From: Planctomycetota bacterium
GTDB taxonomy: Bacteria; Planctomycetota; Phycisphaerae; Phycisphaerales; SM1A02
Assembly (NCBI GenBank): GCA_022574595.1
Contig: JACZRS010000012.1
Location: forward strand, 80,600-144,599
Length of the DNA stretch: 64,000 nucleotides
Reading direction: 5' to 3'
Below, one piece after another: positions 54,973-63,777 of this stretch. Both the position numbers and the translations under genes were made by a program. How positions within the stretch are numbered: the first letter of the stretch is position 1; each line of letters opens with the position of its first letter. The notes under the pieces were generated by a model. The model was not told the DNA's origin and did not search any database. It worked only from the letters and a program-made list of their open reading frames with translations.

Positions 54973-55033
54973 CAAGATGGCATCAGGGCATCATGGCATC
55001 TTGACAACAAATCAGATTATACATGTAAAGCCG

Positions 55034-55050
55034 TCCCGATGGAATCGGGA
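55034..55050. repeat. 17-bp palindrome also present in the 19.4-kb element
   Basis: TCCCGAT-GGA-ATCGGGA is identical to 19397-19413. In both places it lies downstream of a dockerin-coding end. It is probably a hairpin left from the same repeat family. Confidence 0.6.
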
Positions 55051-55134
55051 TTGGTCGCGTTAAAAAAATGGCAGTGCGTTGATATTTACGTATCTCTTCA
55101 TAAGCAAAAATGCGTAGTTCAAAGTCACCATCAC

Positions 55135-55896
55135 TCATGCATCATGGCCTCTTTGCTCTGAGGTTTCGCCACGCCCCCAACCACATTCCGGGCAGCCACC
55201 GTCGGAAGTTACACGCAGGTCGTAACCGCACTTAATACATCGCCCTCGTTTACGACGAATTATGCGACGCGCGGTGAAGGGGCCCAATGTGACACACCAC
55301 AAAAGAGAAGCATAGAAGATCGTGTTAATTGCAAAGCCCAGCCAGATGGGGCGTAGTGGGAGGAACCGGACTTGCCAAAGAGTGGATACTTCTCGGTACA
55401 GGCTTAGGAATGGGGAAGGTCCAAAGGAGAATAGTGTCCGATCAATAAAGTCCGTGAGCAATATCGCGTATTCTACTTCACAGAAAGGTTGTGAGGACTG
55501 TTTTGAATCTGCGACTGCCTGGCCCCAGAGTGCGAGCATGGGCCAGCCTCGTCCATCTTGCATCCGGGCGAATTTATTCCATTCGTCTCGTTGAATTTCC
55601 AGGAAATAGTCTTGATTCCACGATGGGAGTAAGCTGCCAGGATCACGACCGTCACTAGAACCCGTTGATGCTGTTATATGATAACTGAATACACGCATTG
55701 CGCCTGGTCGCTTAAGTCGATACACACCCCACAAATGATACGGCGTTTCCTTGCCCACTTCCGCCTCGATGAGGTTCTTGACGGTTGTGTGACCCCGAGT
55801 TACATCCAATTTCCATGCAAGTCCCCACGCAACAGCAACATTAACTATGACACCTAGTAGGAGGAAAAGGATAAGCTTGAACAATCGGCACTTCAT
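55135..55896 (-). CDS. Two-span membrane protein with C-terminal zinc ribbon
   Basis: Transmembrane helices at the N-terminus (LFKLILFLLLGVIVNVAVAW) and near residue 190 (IWLGFAINTIFYASLLWCVT) bracket a periplasmic-side domain. The C-terminus is a zinc ribbon, CIKCGYDLRVTSDGGCPECGWG. This CxxCGYDLR...CPECGW ending is common in planctomycete membrane proteins of unknown role. It follows the gene at 55906 after 9 bp. Confidence 0.7.
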   Translation of the reverse strand: MKCRLFKLILFLLLGVIVNVAVAWGLAWKLDVTRGHTTVKNLIEAEVGKETPYHLWGVYRLKRPGAMRVFSYHITASTGSSDGRDPGSLLPSWNQDYFLEIQRDEWNKFARMQDGRGWPMLALWGQAVADSKQSSQPFCEVEYAILLTDFIDRTLFSFGPSPFLSLYREVSTLWQVRFLPLRPIWLGFAINTIFYASLLWCVTLGPFTARRIIRRKRGRCIKCGYDLRVTSDGGCPECGWGRGETSEQRGHDA

Positions 55897-55905
55897 GAGA
55901 GTATT

Positions 55906-56349
55906 CTACGACACATCTTCCCGCTCCCAGCCGCATTCGGGGCAGCCGGTTGAGAAGTCACCGCGCAGGTCGTAGTCGCACATCTGACAGTGTCCCGGCG
56001 CAAATCTCCAGTCATGTCTGAACGCCAAGATCGTCGCCACTCCAACAAGCACAAGCGGTATCCAAAGTGGAACAAAGACGTGTGTTGTTCGCGAAGTTAT
56101 GAACGTGCCGTGGATTAGCCTGGGCAGCCAATATACCTCGTAGGGTTGCCAAGCTGCGAACCAACCCGGCGCCTGCGTTGGCATTCCTTTGGGGTACACG
56201 GATACTTCAAAGCATCCGACGCTCAGGACGACAACTACGGTGCGGGTCTGGTAGCCGAACGCTGACCAGAACGTACCAATCCAAGCGCACAACAGTAAGG
56301 CACATGCGGCTGCACCAACCCATTTGAGATGCCGTCGTTTTCGTTTCAT
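55906..56349 (-). CDS. Small two-span membrane protein with C-terminal zinc ribbon
   Basis: 147 aa. Hydrophobic segments LKWVGAAACALLLCAWIGTF and HVFVPLWIPLVLVGVATIL, then CQMCDYDLRGDFSTGCPECGWERED, a zinc ribbon nearly matching that of the gene at 55135. The ATG overlaps the TlpA-like gene stop by 4 bp. No function is known; the operon suggests an envelope role. Confidence 0.7.
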   Translation of the reverse strand: MKRKRRHLKWVGAAACALLLCAWIGTFWSAFGYQTRTVVVVLSVGCFEVSVYPKGMPTQAPGWFAAWQPYEVYWLPRLIHGTFITSRTTHVFVPLWIPLVLVGVATILAFRHDWRFAPGHCQMCDYDLRGDFSTGCPECGWEREDVS

Positions 56350-57305
56350 TTCGCCAGCAACTTGGGGATGATCTCCTCGAGGCGATCACGTCCACGGTCG
56401 GTGTGCAGCTTTCCGTCACGATCAATGACGAAATAGCGGGGGATGGCCGTAACGCCAGTTGTCTTTAGCACAGCAGTCTGACGATTCTCGCCCAGATCCT
56501 TCAAGTACACCTGTGGCCAACGGATGTCGTTGACTTTGACATACTCAGTCAGCGGTGCGCGTTTGAAGTCAGAACTGATACCTACCACTTCCAGGCCACG
56601 ATCATGGTATTTTTCATAAAGCTTCTTCAGCTTCGGCATCTCGGCGACGCACGGTCCGCACCAAGTTGCCCAAAAATCCATGAGAATGACTTTGCCTTTC
56701 CACTTGTCCGTTGAGACCTCGTTACCGTTCAGCTCCGTCAGTTTGAAGGGATATGGCTTGCCAACAATCGGAATGCCCAGCGGCGAGTCTTTCAAATACT
56801 CGGCAAGGCGCTGCTCTTCGCGCTCTTGCAAATAGTCTTCCCACTTTTGTAGATCCTGTTCCCGCTCCTGTAAAACTGGTAATTCCTCGGCGCTAACGAT
56901 CTTGAACTGATCGAGGATAATCTTGCGGACGTGAGCGCGAGGGCAGGATTTCGGTGTGACGAATAGGTGTGCCCGAATGCCTTTAACGTCTGATCCGCTG
57001 CTACCGTAACCATTGGAAAAAGCTGCGTGGCGTTTGCCGTCTTTGTCGATAAAGGCAACACGGAGGTCCTCGGGTTCGGGCAACGTTTCGACGGCGTATG
57101 CCAGAAACACGCCAAGCTTGTCCTGCTCGAGCGGACAGATTACGATTCCACCGAGGGAGAAGGACGTGCCCGAGAATGTCAGGTTGGATGGAATTTCGAG
57201 GCGTCTAACTTCTTTCCAGGCCCTCGAGTCGCCCATCTGATCGATGGCGGCATCCTGAGTGAAAGCCAACAGTGCTAAAGCGACGGTAAGCAGATGGTAC
57301 CTCAT
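56346..57305 (-). CDS. TlpA-like thioredoxin-fold protein, exported
   Basis: A signal peptide (MRYHLLTVALALLAFTQDAA) precedes an N-terminal domain of about 170 residues that I cannot assign, a charged linker (QEREQDLQKWEDYLQEREEQ), then a TlpA/AhpC-type thioredoxin domain with LMDFWATWCGPCVAEMPKL (CxxC redox pair) and GVTAIPRYFVIDRDG (cis-Pro). Family members reduce or isomerise disulfides of exported proteins. It is the first gene of a three-gene operon with two zinc-ribbon membrane proteins. Confidence 0.85.
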   Translation of the reverse strand: MRYHLLTVALALLAFTQDAAIDQMGDSRAWKEVRRLEIPSNLTFSGTSFSLGGIVICPLEQDKLGVFLAYAVETLPEPEDLRVAFIDKDGKRHAAFSNGYGSSGSDVKGIRAHLFVTPKSCPRAHVRKIILDQFKIVSAEELPVLQEREQDLQKWEDYLQEREEQRLAEYLKDSPLGIPIVGKPYPFKLTELNGNEVSTDKWKGKVILMDFWATWCGPCVAEMPKLKKLYEKYHDRGLEVVGISSDFKRAPLTEYVKVNDIRWPQVYLKDLGENRQTAVLKTTGVTAIPRYFVIDRDGKLHTDRGRDRLEEIIPKLLAK

Positions 57306-57369
57306 ATCTGATCTCCTATCTTTGTAAAGTTGCTTTCAACGTTCATATGTCAGTGAACTTCGCCTCGAC

Positions 57370-57582
57370 TCATAGATCAATAGTGTATATCGTGACCCAG
57401 CGGCCTGGGTCATCCAGCAGAAACCGCTTGTTAAGTAGATAGCCATCAAATCCGTCAATCAGGTTCCGAGCGACCTGTAGCATCCACTGTCCGCCGGGAA
57501 TCGGTGCGATACGGAAGATCTTGACACGATGTCTTGGCAGATCATTCACATAGCATACGATATACCGGATTAGTCCAAGCAT
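57370..57582 (-). pseudogene. Fragment of a transposase integrase core (rve-like)
   Basis: The 70-residue frame reads RHRVKIFRIAPIPGGQWMLQ, then VARNLIDGFDGYLLNKRFLL. This is the WMLQxARNLxDxFDGxLxxKRFL block of IS-encoded DDE integrase cores. It stops before the second catalytic aspartate, and the reading then diverges (DDPGRWVTIYT). There are no terminal repeats. It abuts the 3' end of a dockerin-bearing gene with only 6 bp between, so a transposon remnant lies in this cluster. Confidence 0.65.
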
Positions 57583-57588
57583 GGTTGC

Positions 57589-59361
57589 CTACCCCCAATT
57601 GGCCAGAAGGATGAGAAGATCACTGACACCGACCGTGCAATTGTCATCGAGATCCGCATTGCATTTGTCGCAATGGATACATGGTCCCCATAAGGACAAT
57701 AGGAGCAAGAGGTCTACTGTATTAACTGTTCCATCTTCGTTGAGGTCAGCAGGTGTGGAAAACGAAGACACGATGATGCCACCAGAACCATCGGTAAAGA
57801 TCACCCGAAAGGCCAGTTGGCCAGCATCGTTGAAGTTTATTTCGCGGCCGTCCTCGCCTCCCGAGATGAAGGTCTCGCCGAAGGTCATGAACACCTTTAA
57901 CACAGTTCGCACATCACCTGGGGCCACTTCGATCTGGTCTCCTTCGCGGATAACCAGAGTCAGCAAGCCGTCGGGATCTTCAGCCCAGACGCCGAAGTGA
58001 TTGAAGCCGTCCACACCCTCACCTGTCAGCCAGGCCGTGAACGCTACCTGGCCCGTGGCGTTCGTCACCGGCCCCGGGAAGATGGAGAGGAACGTCACGC
58101 CCGCCGCGGTGCCGGGGGCCTGTGAACCCTTTCGAGCCACCAGTGCCAGTGACCCCGAGCCCTCCGACCACACACCTACGTTGTTCGCCCCATCCACGCC
58201 CGGACCGATCAGAGAGGCCGCGAATGCCGTTTGTCCGGCACCGTTCAACATGGCGCCTGGAATCAAACTGAGGTAGTTCACGCCCTCTGCCGTTCCGGGA
58301 GGATGCGCGCCTTCACGGGCGACCATCACAAGCGATCCGGAACCCTCCGACCAAATGCTGCCATCGTTTAAGGAATCCACGCCTGGGCCGATCAGTTTGG
58401 CGAAGAACGCCGTCTGGCCCGCGCCGTTGATGATAGTTGTGAGCGCACTTGAGAACGTGTCGAAGTTCACTCCCTCACCCAGTCCGGGGGCGGGATCACC
58501 GGCACGGGCGACCAGTTCCAGCGAGCCAGGCCCGCCCGACCAAATGCCCTGGGCGTTGCCGCCGGAGCCCGGGATGACGCCCGGGCCGGAGAGGATTGAC
58601 TTAATCGGCGTCTGGCCCGCACCCCCGACTGCGTATGAGCTGAGGATTTGATTGCCGTCGCCAAAAACCACGCCTTTGGGGGTGCCCGGCGCCTGGTCGC
58701 CTAGTCGGGCTACGAGCGCCACGGAACCCAAGCCCTCTGACCAGACGGCGAAATTGTTCGTCACATCCACGCCCGGACCTTCGAGATAGGAGGAAAACGC
58801 CGTCTGCCCTGCGTCGTTGAGGACGGGACCGAATACGACTGCGAAATTCACACCCGCAGGCAGACCGGGCGCCTGTGTGCCCGTTCGGGCCACCAAGTTC
58901 AATGACCCCGACCGATGTACCCAGATGCTGCCACTCCCATCAGATAAAGAGATGAGAAAGGCCGTATCGCCAACATCGTTCATCACCGAAGGGCACAAGA
59001 ACCCCGCATGGCAGGTGGCGAAAAGCATACCATCCGGCAATCCGGGGGTTTGATTACCTTCACGGACCAGAAGCGCCAAGGAACCCGTCCCCTCAGACCA
59101 CAGGCCGTCGTTGTTGGAGTCGCCCACGTCCGGGCCGGTCAATCTGGCCATAAAAGCGCTGTGGCCCGCGCCATCGATGACGGGATCACCGAAGAAACTG
59201 TTGAAGTCCACATCCAGTGCCGTGCCCGGTGCGGGATCACCGGTCAGGGCGACCACTCTAAACGTGATCGTATCAGCGAACGTCGAACAGACGATCGCGA
59301 GACTACATGTCATTACCAACAAACATACAAAATGCCTTTGACTTAATAGCTGAAAGTTCAT
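57589..59361 (-). CDS. Secreted NxxGxxAF-repeat protein with dockerin-like C-terminus (paralogue 1)
   Basis: I use ATG at 59361, because GGGAG lies six bases upstream and a signal peptide follows (MNFQLLSQRHFVCLLVMTCS). The body has about eight repeats of the form LNGAGQTAFAASLIGPGVDG, then VWSEGSGSLALVARKGSQAP, the NxxGxxAF/EGSGSLxLVAREG pattern of exported planctomycete proteins. The end has two dockerin-like halves (DLNEDGTVNTVDLLLLLSLWG and DLDDNCTVGVSDLLILLANWG). It is nearly collinear with the gene at 61031. The function is unknown; the fold is probably a beta-propeller. Confidence 0.8.
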   Translation of the reverse strand: MNFQLLSQRHFVCLLVMTCSLAIVCSTFADTITFRVVALTGDPAPGTALDVDFNSFFGDPVIDGAGHSAFMARLTGPDVGDSNNDGLWSEGTGSLALLVREGNQTPGLPDGMLFATCHAGFLCPSVMNDVGDTAFLISLSDGSGSIWVHRSGSLNLVARTGTQAPGLPAGVNFAVVFGPVLNDAGQTAFSSYLEGPGVDVTNNFAVWSEGLGSVALVARLGDQAPGTPKGVVFGDGNQILSSYAVGGAGQTPIKSILSGPGVIPGSGGNAQGIWSGGPGSLELVARAGDPAPGLGEGVNFDTFSSALTTIINGAGQTAFFAKLIGPGVDSLNDGSIWSEGSGSLVMVAREGAHPPGTAEGVNYLSLIPGAMLNGAGQTAFAASLIGPGVDGANNVGVWSEGSGSLALVARKGSQAPGTAAGVTFLSIFPGPVTNATGQVAFTAWLTGEGVDGFNHFGVWAEDPDGLLTLVIREGDQIEVAPGDVRTVLKVFMTFGETFISGGEDGREINFNDAGQLAFRVIFTDGSGGIIVSSFSTPADLNEDGTVNTVDLLLLLSLWGPCIHCDKCNADLDDNCTVGVSDLLILLANWG

Positions 59362-59462
59362 CGCTGTCTCCCATCGTTTGAGATTTTGTTCACAACAAGG
59401 CAGCCTCATTAAAGGTCCCGGTTGTATTTCGTTTCTTCCTGCGCATGAAAAATTACCTCAAT

Positions 59463-60893
59463 TCAGCCCCAGTTGCTAAACAGAATGAGAAGATCGCTTA
59501 CGCCGACAGTGCAATTGCCGTCGAGATCAGCAGTACAAGCCTCGCACACTTCGCACGGTCCCCAGTTGGCGAAAAGGATTAACAGGTCACTTGTACCCAC
59601 TGTACCATCGCCGTCGAGGTCCGCGCTATGATCAGGAATGCTGGCGTAGAGGCCCTCGCCGCCCCATGAAGAACCGCCGAAAACTACCTCCTCCCCATCG
59701 ATAGCAGGACTCGTACCTTGGGTCAAACGAAATGAGCTAAAAGTGACATCGCGACCTGGCACAATTGTGTCGGTGTCGGCGATGGTCCTGAGCGCGCCAT
59801 CAATGTAGGCATAAATGCCCCATCCATTGTTACCATTGCGGCTCGGGATTTTTGCACCGAACGCTACGTTCTCTCCACTGATAGAGGGTTCGGCGCCGCT
59901 GAAGAGTCCAAAATGTGTGAACGGCCCAACACCCCCAGGGACATCGGTGTGATTATCGACAATAAGCTGAAGCGAGCCTTCGATGTAAGCGAAGATGGCA
60001 TGTCCGTTGAAATCGTTGGTTGTTTGCGCGCCGAAAGCGATGTTCTGGCCACTGATGGCCGGGCTGGCGCCTTCGTGCATGGCAAAAATGACGAACGTCC
60101 CGCCATCTGGAGAGCGCGTTTTCGTATCTGCGATAACCTGCAGCGATCCGTCGATGTAGGCGTAAATCCCCTGCCCGTCTTCGGTACATCCCCCGAACGC
60201 CACGTTCGAACCGCAGATTGATGGACTGGTTCCGCTGAGGAGTCCAAAGTTTAGAAACGTGCCCGGTCCGCCTGGCACGGGTGTATTTGTGTCGGCGATT
60301 AATCGCAAAGATCCATCGATGTAAGCGAAGATGCCGGTTGAAAACGTCGTGACTGCCCCGAACGCAATGTTCTCACCGCTGATGGAAGGACTGACCCCAT
60401 TTAAGCCTCGGAACGTGACGAAGGTCTCGCCGTTAGGAGCCGGCTCATCGCTTTGGGCAATCGAGCGCCACACGCCATCGATTCTCGCCCATATGGCCAT
60501 GAACTCGGAGTCGAACCCCACTTCGTCGGCCCCGGAAAAGACCACGTTCTGGCCGTCGATGGCGGGGTGGCTGCCAGCGGCGAAAAACACACCAAACGGG
60601 GCATCGAATCCTTGGGGCGGCGTGCTTGTATTGGTGATCGAAACAAGCTCACCACCGACTTCAGCATAGATTCCGGTGTCCTGATCACGGTGGCCGACAA
60701 AGACCATGCTGCCGCTACCCATCACCGGGCTGTTTCCGCTGAGCAATGAAAAGCTGATGAATTCTCCCCCACCGTCAGGTGTCTGCTGTCCGGTGTCGGC
60801 GACGATCCGCAGAGAATCAGCTTGTACTGATGTCGCAAGTACGGTGAATAGGAGAATCCTGGCGGGTATGCTTGGGAAGAACCAACCGTTCAT
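59463..60893 (-). CDS. Secreted repeat protein with two dockerin-like halves
   Basis: Signal peptide FFPSIPARILLFTVLATSVQA, then repeats such as GTSPSICGSNVAFGGCTEDG and GIYAYIDGSLQVIADTKTRS, with a roughly 50-residue period (about eight units). The recurring ISGxNxAFG and YIDGSLxxIADT are related in style to the NxxGxxAF family. The end has DLDGDGTVGTSDLLILFANWG and DLDGNCTVGVSDLLILFSNWG. It lies between the two paralogues at 57589 and 61031, and its 3' flank resembles that of the gene at 62902. Confidence 0.75.
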   Translation of the reverse strand: MNGWFFPSIPARILLFTVLATSVQADSLRIVADTGQQTPDGGGEFISFSLLSGNSPVMGSGSMVFVGHRDQDTGIYAEVGGELVSITNTSTPPQGFDAPFGVFFAAGSHPAIDGQNVVFSGADEVGFDSEFMAIWARIDGVWRSIAQSDEPAPNGETFVTFRGLNGVSPSISGENIAFGAVTTFSTGIFAYIDGSLRLIADTNTPVPGGPGTFLNFGLLSGTSPSICGSNVAFGGCTEDGQGIYAYIDGSLQVIADTKTRSPDGGTFVIFAMHEGASPAISGQNIAFGAQTTNDFNGHAIFAYIEGSLQLIVDNHTDVPGGVGPFTHFGLFSGAEPSISGENVAFGAKIPSRNGNNGWGIYAYIDGALRTIADTDTIVPGRDVTFSSFRLTQGTSPAIDGEEVVFGGSSWGGEGLYASIPDHSADLDGDGTVGTSDLLILFANWGPCEVCEACTADLDGNCTVGVSDLLILFSNWG

Positions 60894-61030
60894 TGATGAT
60901 TCCTTTCCGCGGGCGGTAAAAGCTCAGTCAATATCACAAAACCGAATTCGTGCAAAGCGGCCGCCACCGGTTCTTCGAATCAGGTGGAACTGATTGCCAG
61001 CATGAATTTAACAAAAGCTGCATTCTCATT

Positions 61031-62803
61031 CTATCCCCAGTTTGCAAAGAGTATAAGTAGATCAGCTGTGTTAACAACGCAATCTCCGTCCAGATCTGCT
61101 GGACAATCATCGCAGTCAGCGCAGGGACCCCAGTTGGCGAACAGGATTAGCAGATCACGGACGCCAACGCTTCCGTCACCGTCCAGATCACCCGGCGTGG
61201 AAAACGAAGACACGAGGATGCCACCAGAAAAGTCGGTAAAGATCACCCGAAAGACCAGCTGCCCGGCATCGTTGAAGTTTATTCCGCGGCCGTCCTCGCC
61301 CCCCGAGACGAACGTCTCGCCGGTGGTCATGAACACCCTTAACACAGTCCGGACATCACCCGGGGCCACTTCGATCCGGTCTCCTTCGCGGATCACCAGA
61401 GTCAGCAAGCCGTTGCGATCTTCGGCCCAGACGCCGAAGTTATTGGAGCCGTCCACGCCCTTGCCGGTCAGCGAGGCCGTGAACGCTACCTGGCCCGCGG
61501 CGTTCGTCACCGGCCCCGGAAAGATGGAGCTGAAAATCACGCCCTCCGCGGTGCCGGGGGCTGGTGAACCCTCGCGGGCCACTAGTTCCAGCGACCCCGA
61601 GCCCTCCGACCACACACCGCTGTTGTTCGTCTGATCCACGCCCGGCCCGATCAGATAGGCCACGAATGCCGTTTGTCCGGCGCCGTTCAACATGGCGCCT
61701 GGAATCAAACGGAAGAAGTTCACGTCCTTCGCCGTGCCGGGGGCATGCGAGCCTTTACGAGCGACCATCACAAGCGAGCCGGAACCCTCCGACCAGATGC
61801 TTTGATCGTTGGTCGAATCCACGTCCGGGCCGATCAGGTAAGCGAAGAACGACGTCTGGCCCGCGCCGTTGATGATGGTGGTGAGCGCACTTGAGAACCT
61901 GTCGAAGTTCACTCCCTCACCCAGTCCGGGGGCGGGATCACCGGCACGGGCAACCAATTCCAGTGAGCCAGGCCCGCCCGACCAAATTCCCTGGGCATTG
62001 CCGCCGGTGCCCGGGATCACGCCCGGGCCGGAGAGGTATGCCTGCATCGGCGTCTGCCCCGCGCCCCCGACTGCCCATGAGCTGAGGCGATTAAAGCCGT
62101 CGCCGAATACCACGCCTTCGGGCGTGCCGGGTGCCTGGTCGCCCAGTCGGGCTACGAGCGCGACGGAACCCAAGCCCTCTGACCAGACGGCGAAATCGTT
62201 CGTCGCATCCACGCCCGGACCCTCGAGAAAGGAGGAAAACGCCGTCTGCCCGGCGTCGTTGAGGACGGGACCGCGTAGGACTGCGAAATTCACACCGGCA
62301 GGCAGACCGGGCGCCTGGGTGCCCGTTCGGGCCACCAAGTTCAATGAGCCCGAGCGATGCACCCAGATGCTGCCACTCCCATCAGATAAAGAGATGAGAA
62401 AGGCCGTGTCGCCAACATCGTTCATCACCGAAGAGCAGAGAAACCCCGCATGGCAGGTGGCGAAAAGCACACCATCCGGCAATCCAGGGGTCTGATTACC
62501 TTCACGGACCAGAAGCGCCAAGGAACCAGAGCCCTCAGTCCATATGCCGTCGTCGTTGGAGTCGCCCACGTCCGGGCCGGTCAATCTGGCGACAAAGGCG
62601 CTGTGACCCGCGCCGTCGATGACGGGATCGCGGAAGAATAGGCTGAAGTCCACATCCGGCGGTGTCCCCGGAGCGGGATCACCGGTCAGGGCGACAATTC
62701 TGAACGTGATCGTATCAGCGAGCGCCGAACCGACGATCCCGAGACAAAATATCATTACCGACGCACATAGAAAAACACCTCTGACTCGCAGCTGAAAGTT
62801 CAT
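61031..62803 (-). CDS. Secreted NxxGxxAF-repeat protein with dockerin-like C-terminus (paralogue 2)
   Basis: ATG at 62803 with an upstream GGGAG; signal peptide MNFQLRVRGVFLCASVMIFC. The protein aligns with paralogue 1 over the full length, with the same repeat count, and is only slightly different in each repeat. The dockerin end differs more (DLDGDGSVGVRDLLILFANWG, DLDGDCVVNTADLLILFANWG), so the end modules have been exchanged or converted. A recent tandem duplication seems likely. Confidence 0.8.
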   Translation of the reverse strand: MNFQLRVRGVFLCASVMIFCLGIVGSALADTITFRIVALTGDPAPGTPPDVDFSLFFRDPVIDGAGHSAFVARLTGPDVGDSNDDGIWTEGSGSLALLVREGNQTPGLPDGVLFATCHAGFLCSSVMNDVGDTAFLISLSDGSGSIWVHRSGSLNLVARTGTQAPGLPAGVNFAVLRGPVLNDAGQTAFSSFLEGPGVDATNDFAVWSEGLGSVALVARLGDQAPGTPEGVVFGDGFNRLSSWAVGGAGQTPMQAYLSGPGVIPGTGGNAQGIWSGGPGSLELVARAGDPAPGLGEGVNFDRFSSALTTIINGAGQTSFFAYLIGPDVDSTNDQSIWSEGSGSLVMVARKGSHAPGTAKDVNFFRLIPGAMLNGAGQTAFVAYLIGPGVDQTNNSGVWSEGSGSLELVAREGSPAPGTAEGVIFSSIFPGPVTNAAGQVAFTASLTGKGVDGSNNFGVWAEDRNGLLTLVIREGDRIEVAPGDVRTVLRVFMTTGETFVSGGEDGRGINFNDAGQLVFRVIFTDFSGGILVSSFSTPGDLDGDGSVGVRDLLILFANWGPCADCDDCPADLDGDCVVNTADLLILFANWG

Positions 62804-62901
62804 GACCGTCTCCCATCGTCTGAGACTTTGTTCCAAACAAGGCCGCCTCATGGTCGCGTTTTTTTTTCGTCTCTCTCCTACGCATGAAAAATTGCTTCAA
62901 T

Positions 62902-63756
62902 TCAGCCCCAGTTGCCCAGCAGGAGGAGGAGGTCCATGACCCCGACCACGCAGTCGTCGTCCAGATCGGCCGGGCAACTCCGCGGACACGGCACGTCGCA
63001 CGGCCCCCAGGCGCCCAGCAACTGGAGGAGATCCGGGACGCCGACCGTTCCGTCCTCGTCGAGGTCGCCGAGGATCGTGACGTCGAAGGTGAAGGCGAAT
63101 GATGCCTGCCCCGCCCGGCTCGGCGGCACATCGTTGTCGATGAACGACCCGGCTTGAACATCCAGGATGTACACCCCAGGTTCGAGGGTGCCGGCGGCTT
63201 CGAGGGCCTGCTTGTTGATTCCTCCGCCGGGCGGGGCCTCGATGGACTGTTCAAAGATTAGGACGCCTCCGATCGCGCCCTCCCACAACCTGGCCAGAAC
63301 AATGACTCCGTCGTTGGCATCGGGCAATGCCTCCGCCGACATCGTGCCATCGAGAGCAAACCTGCTCAACGACGGCAACTCAAAGGTCACCTGGAAGATG
63401 GAATATCCAAACGCATGAATGACGTTAGGAACCGGCCCGCCAGCTGTGGACGTGCCGCTGCCGGAGCCGGTCATGGATGAAGCGCCGATTTGCGACTGCT
63501 GACTGGCCAATCCAAAGCCGAAACCGGAATCACAGCCGAGCAATGTTTCCACAACACTGTCAAAGGGTTCAAACCCCTTGGCCGAGTCCTCGTCAAAGGT
63601 CTTGTCCAAGCACTGTGGAACAATCAGAAACGTGTTCACCGATCTCTGTTGATCGAGGGGAATGATCGTCTGGGCCGAAACCTCCCCACAGATGAGCAAC
63701 ATCGCAGACGCCGCAAAGACCCCAAGGGCGTTGGTGGTGGATGGTTGTGCACGCAT
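62902..63756 (-). CDS. Secreted protein with dockerin-like C-terminus, unknown function
   Basis: The ATG at 63756 has GGAGGAG upstream and starts a signal peptide (TNALGVFAASAMLLICGEVS). The body is beta-rich with no repeats (VTFELPSLSRFALDGTMSAE, VIVLARLWEGAIGGVLIFEQ), and resembles a jelly-roll/PEP-type exported domain. The end has DLDEDGTVGVPDLLQLLGAWG and DLDDDCVVGVMDLLLLLGNWG. Its DNA is clearly richer in G and C than the genes before 55 kb. Confidence 0.7.
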   Translation of the reverse strand: MRAQPSTTNALGVFAASAMLLICGEVSAQTIIPLDQQRSVNTFLIVPQCLDKTFDEDSAKGFEPFDSVVETLLGCDSGFGFGLASQQSQIGASSMTGSGSGTSTAGGPVPNVIHAFGYSIFQVTFELPSLSRFALDGTMSAEALPDANDGVIVLARLWEGAIGGVLIFEQSIEAPPGGGINKQALEAAGTLEPGVYILDVQAGSFIDNDVPPSRAGQASFAFTFDVTILGDLDEDGTVGVPDLLQLLGAWGPCDVPCPRSCPADLDDDCVVGVMDLLLLLGNWG

Positions 63757-63777
63757 GGCTGAATCTCCTCCGGGCAA

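Noticed and set aside
62715..63254. 179-aa minus-strand frame overlapping the ends of two dockerin genes
   Set aside because: It reads the GC-rich dockerin DNA in another frame. The product is Arg/Ser/Pro-rich without a motif.
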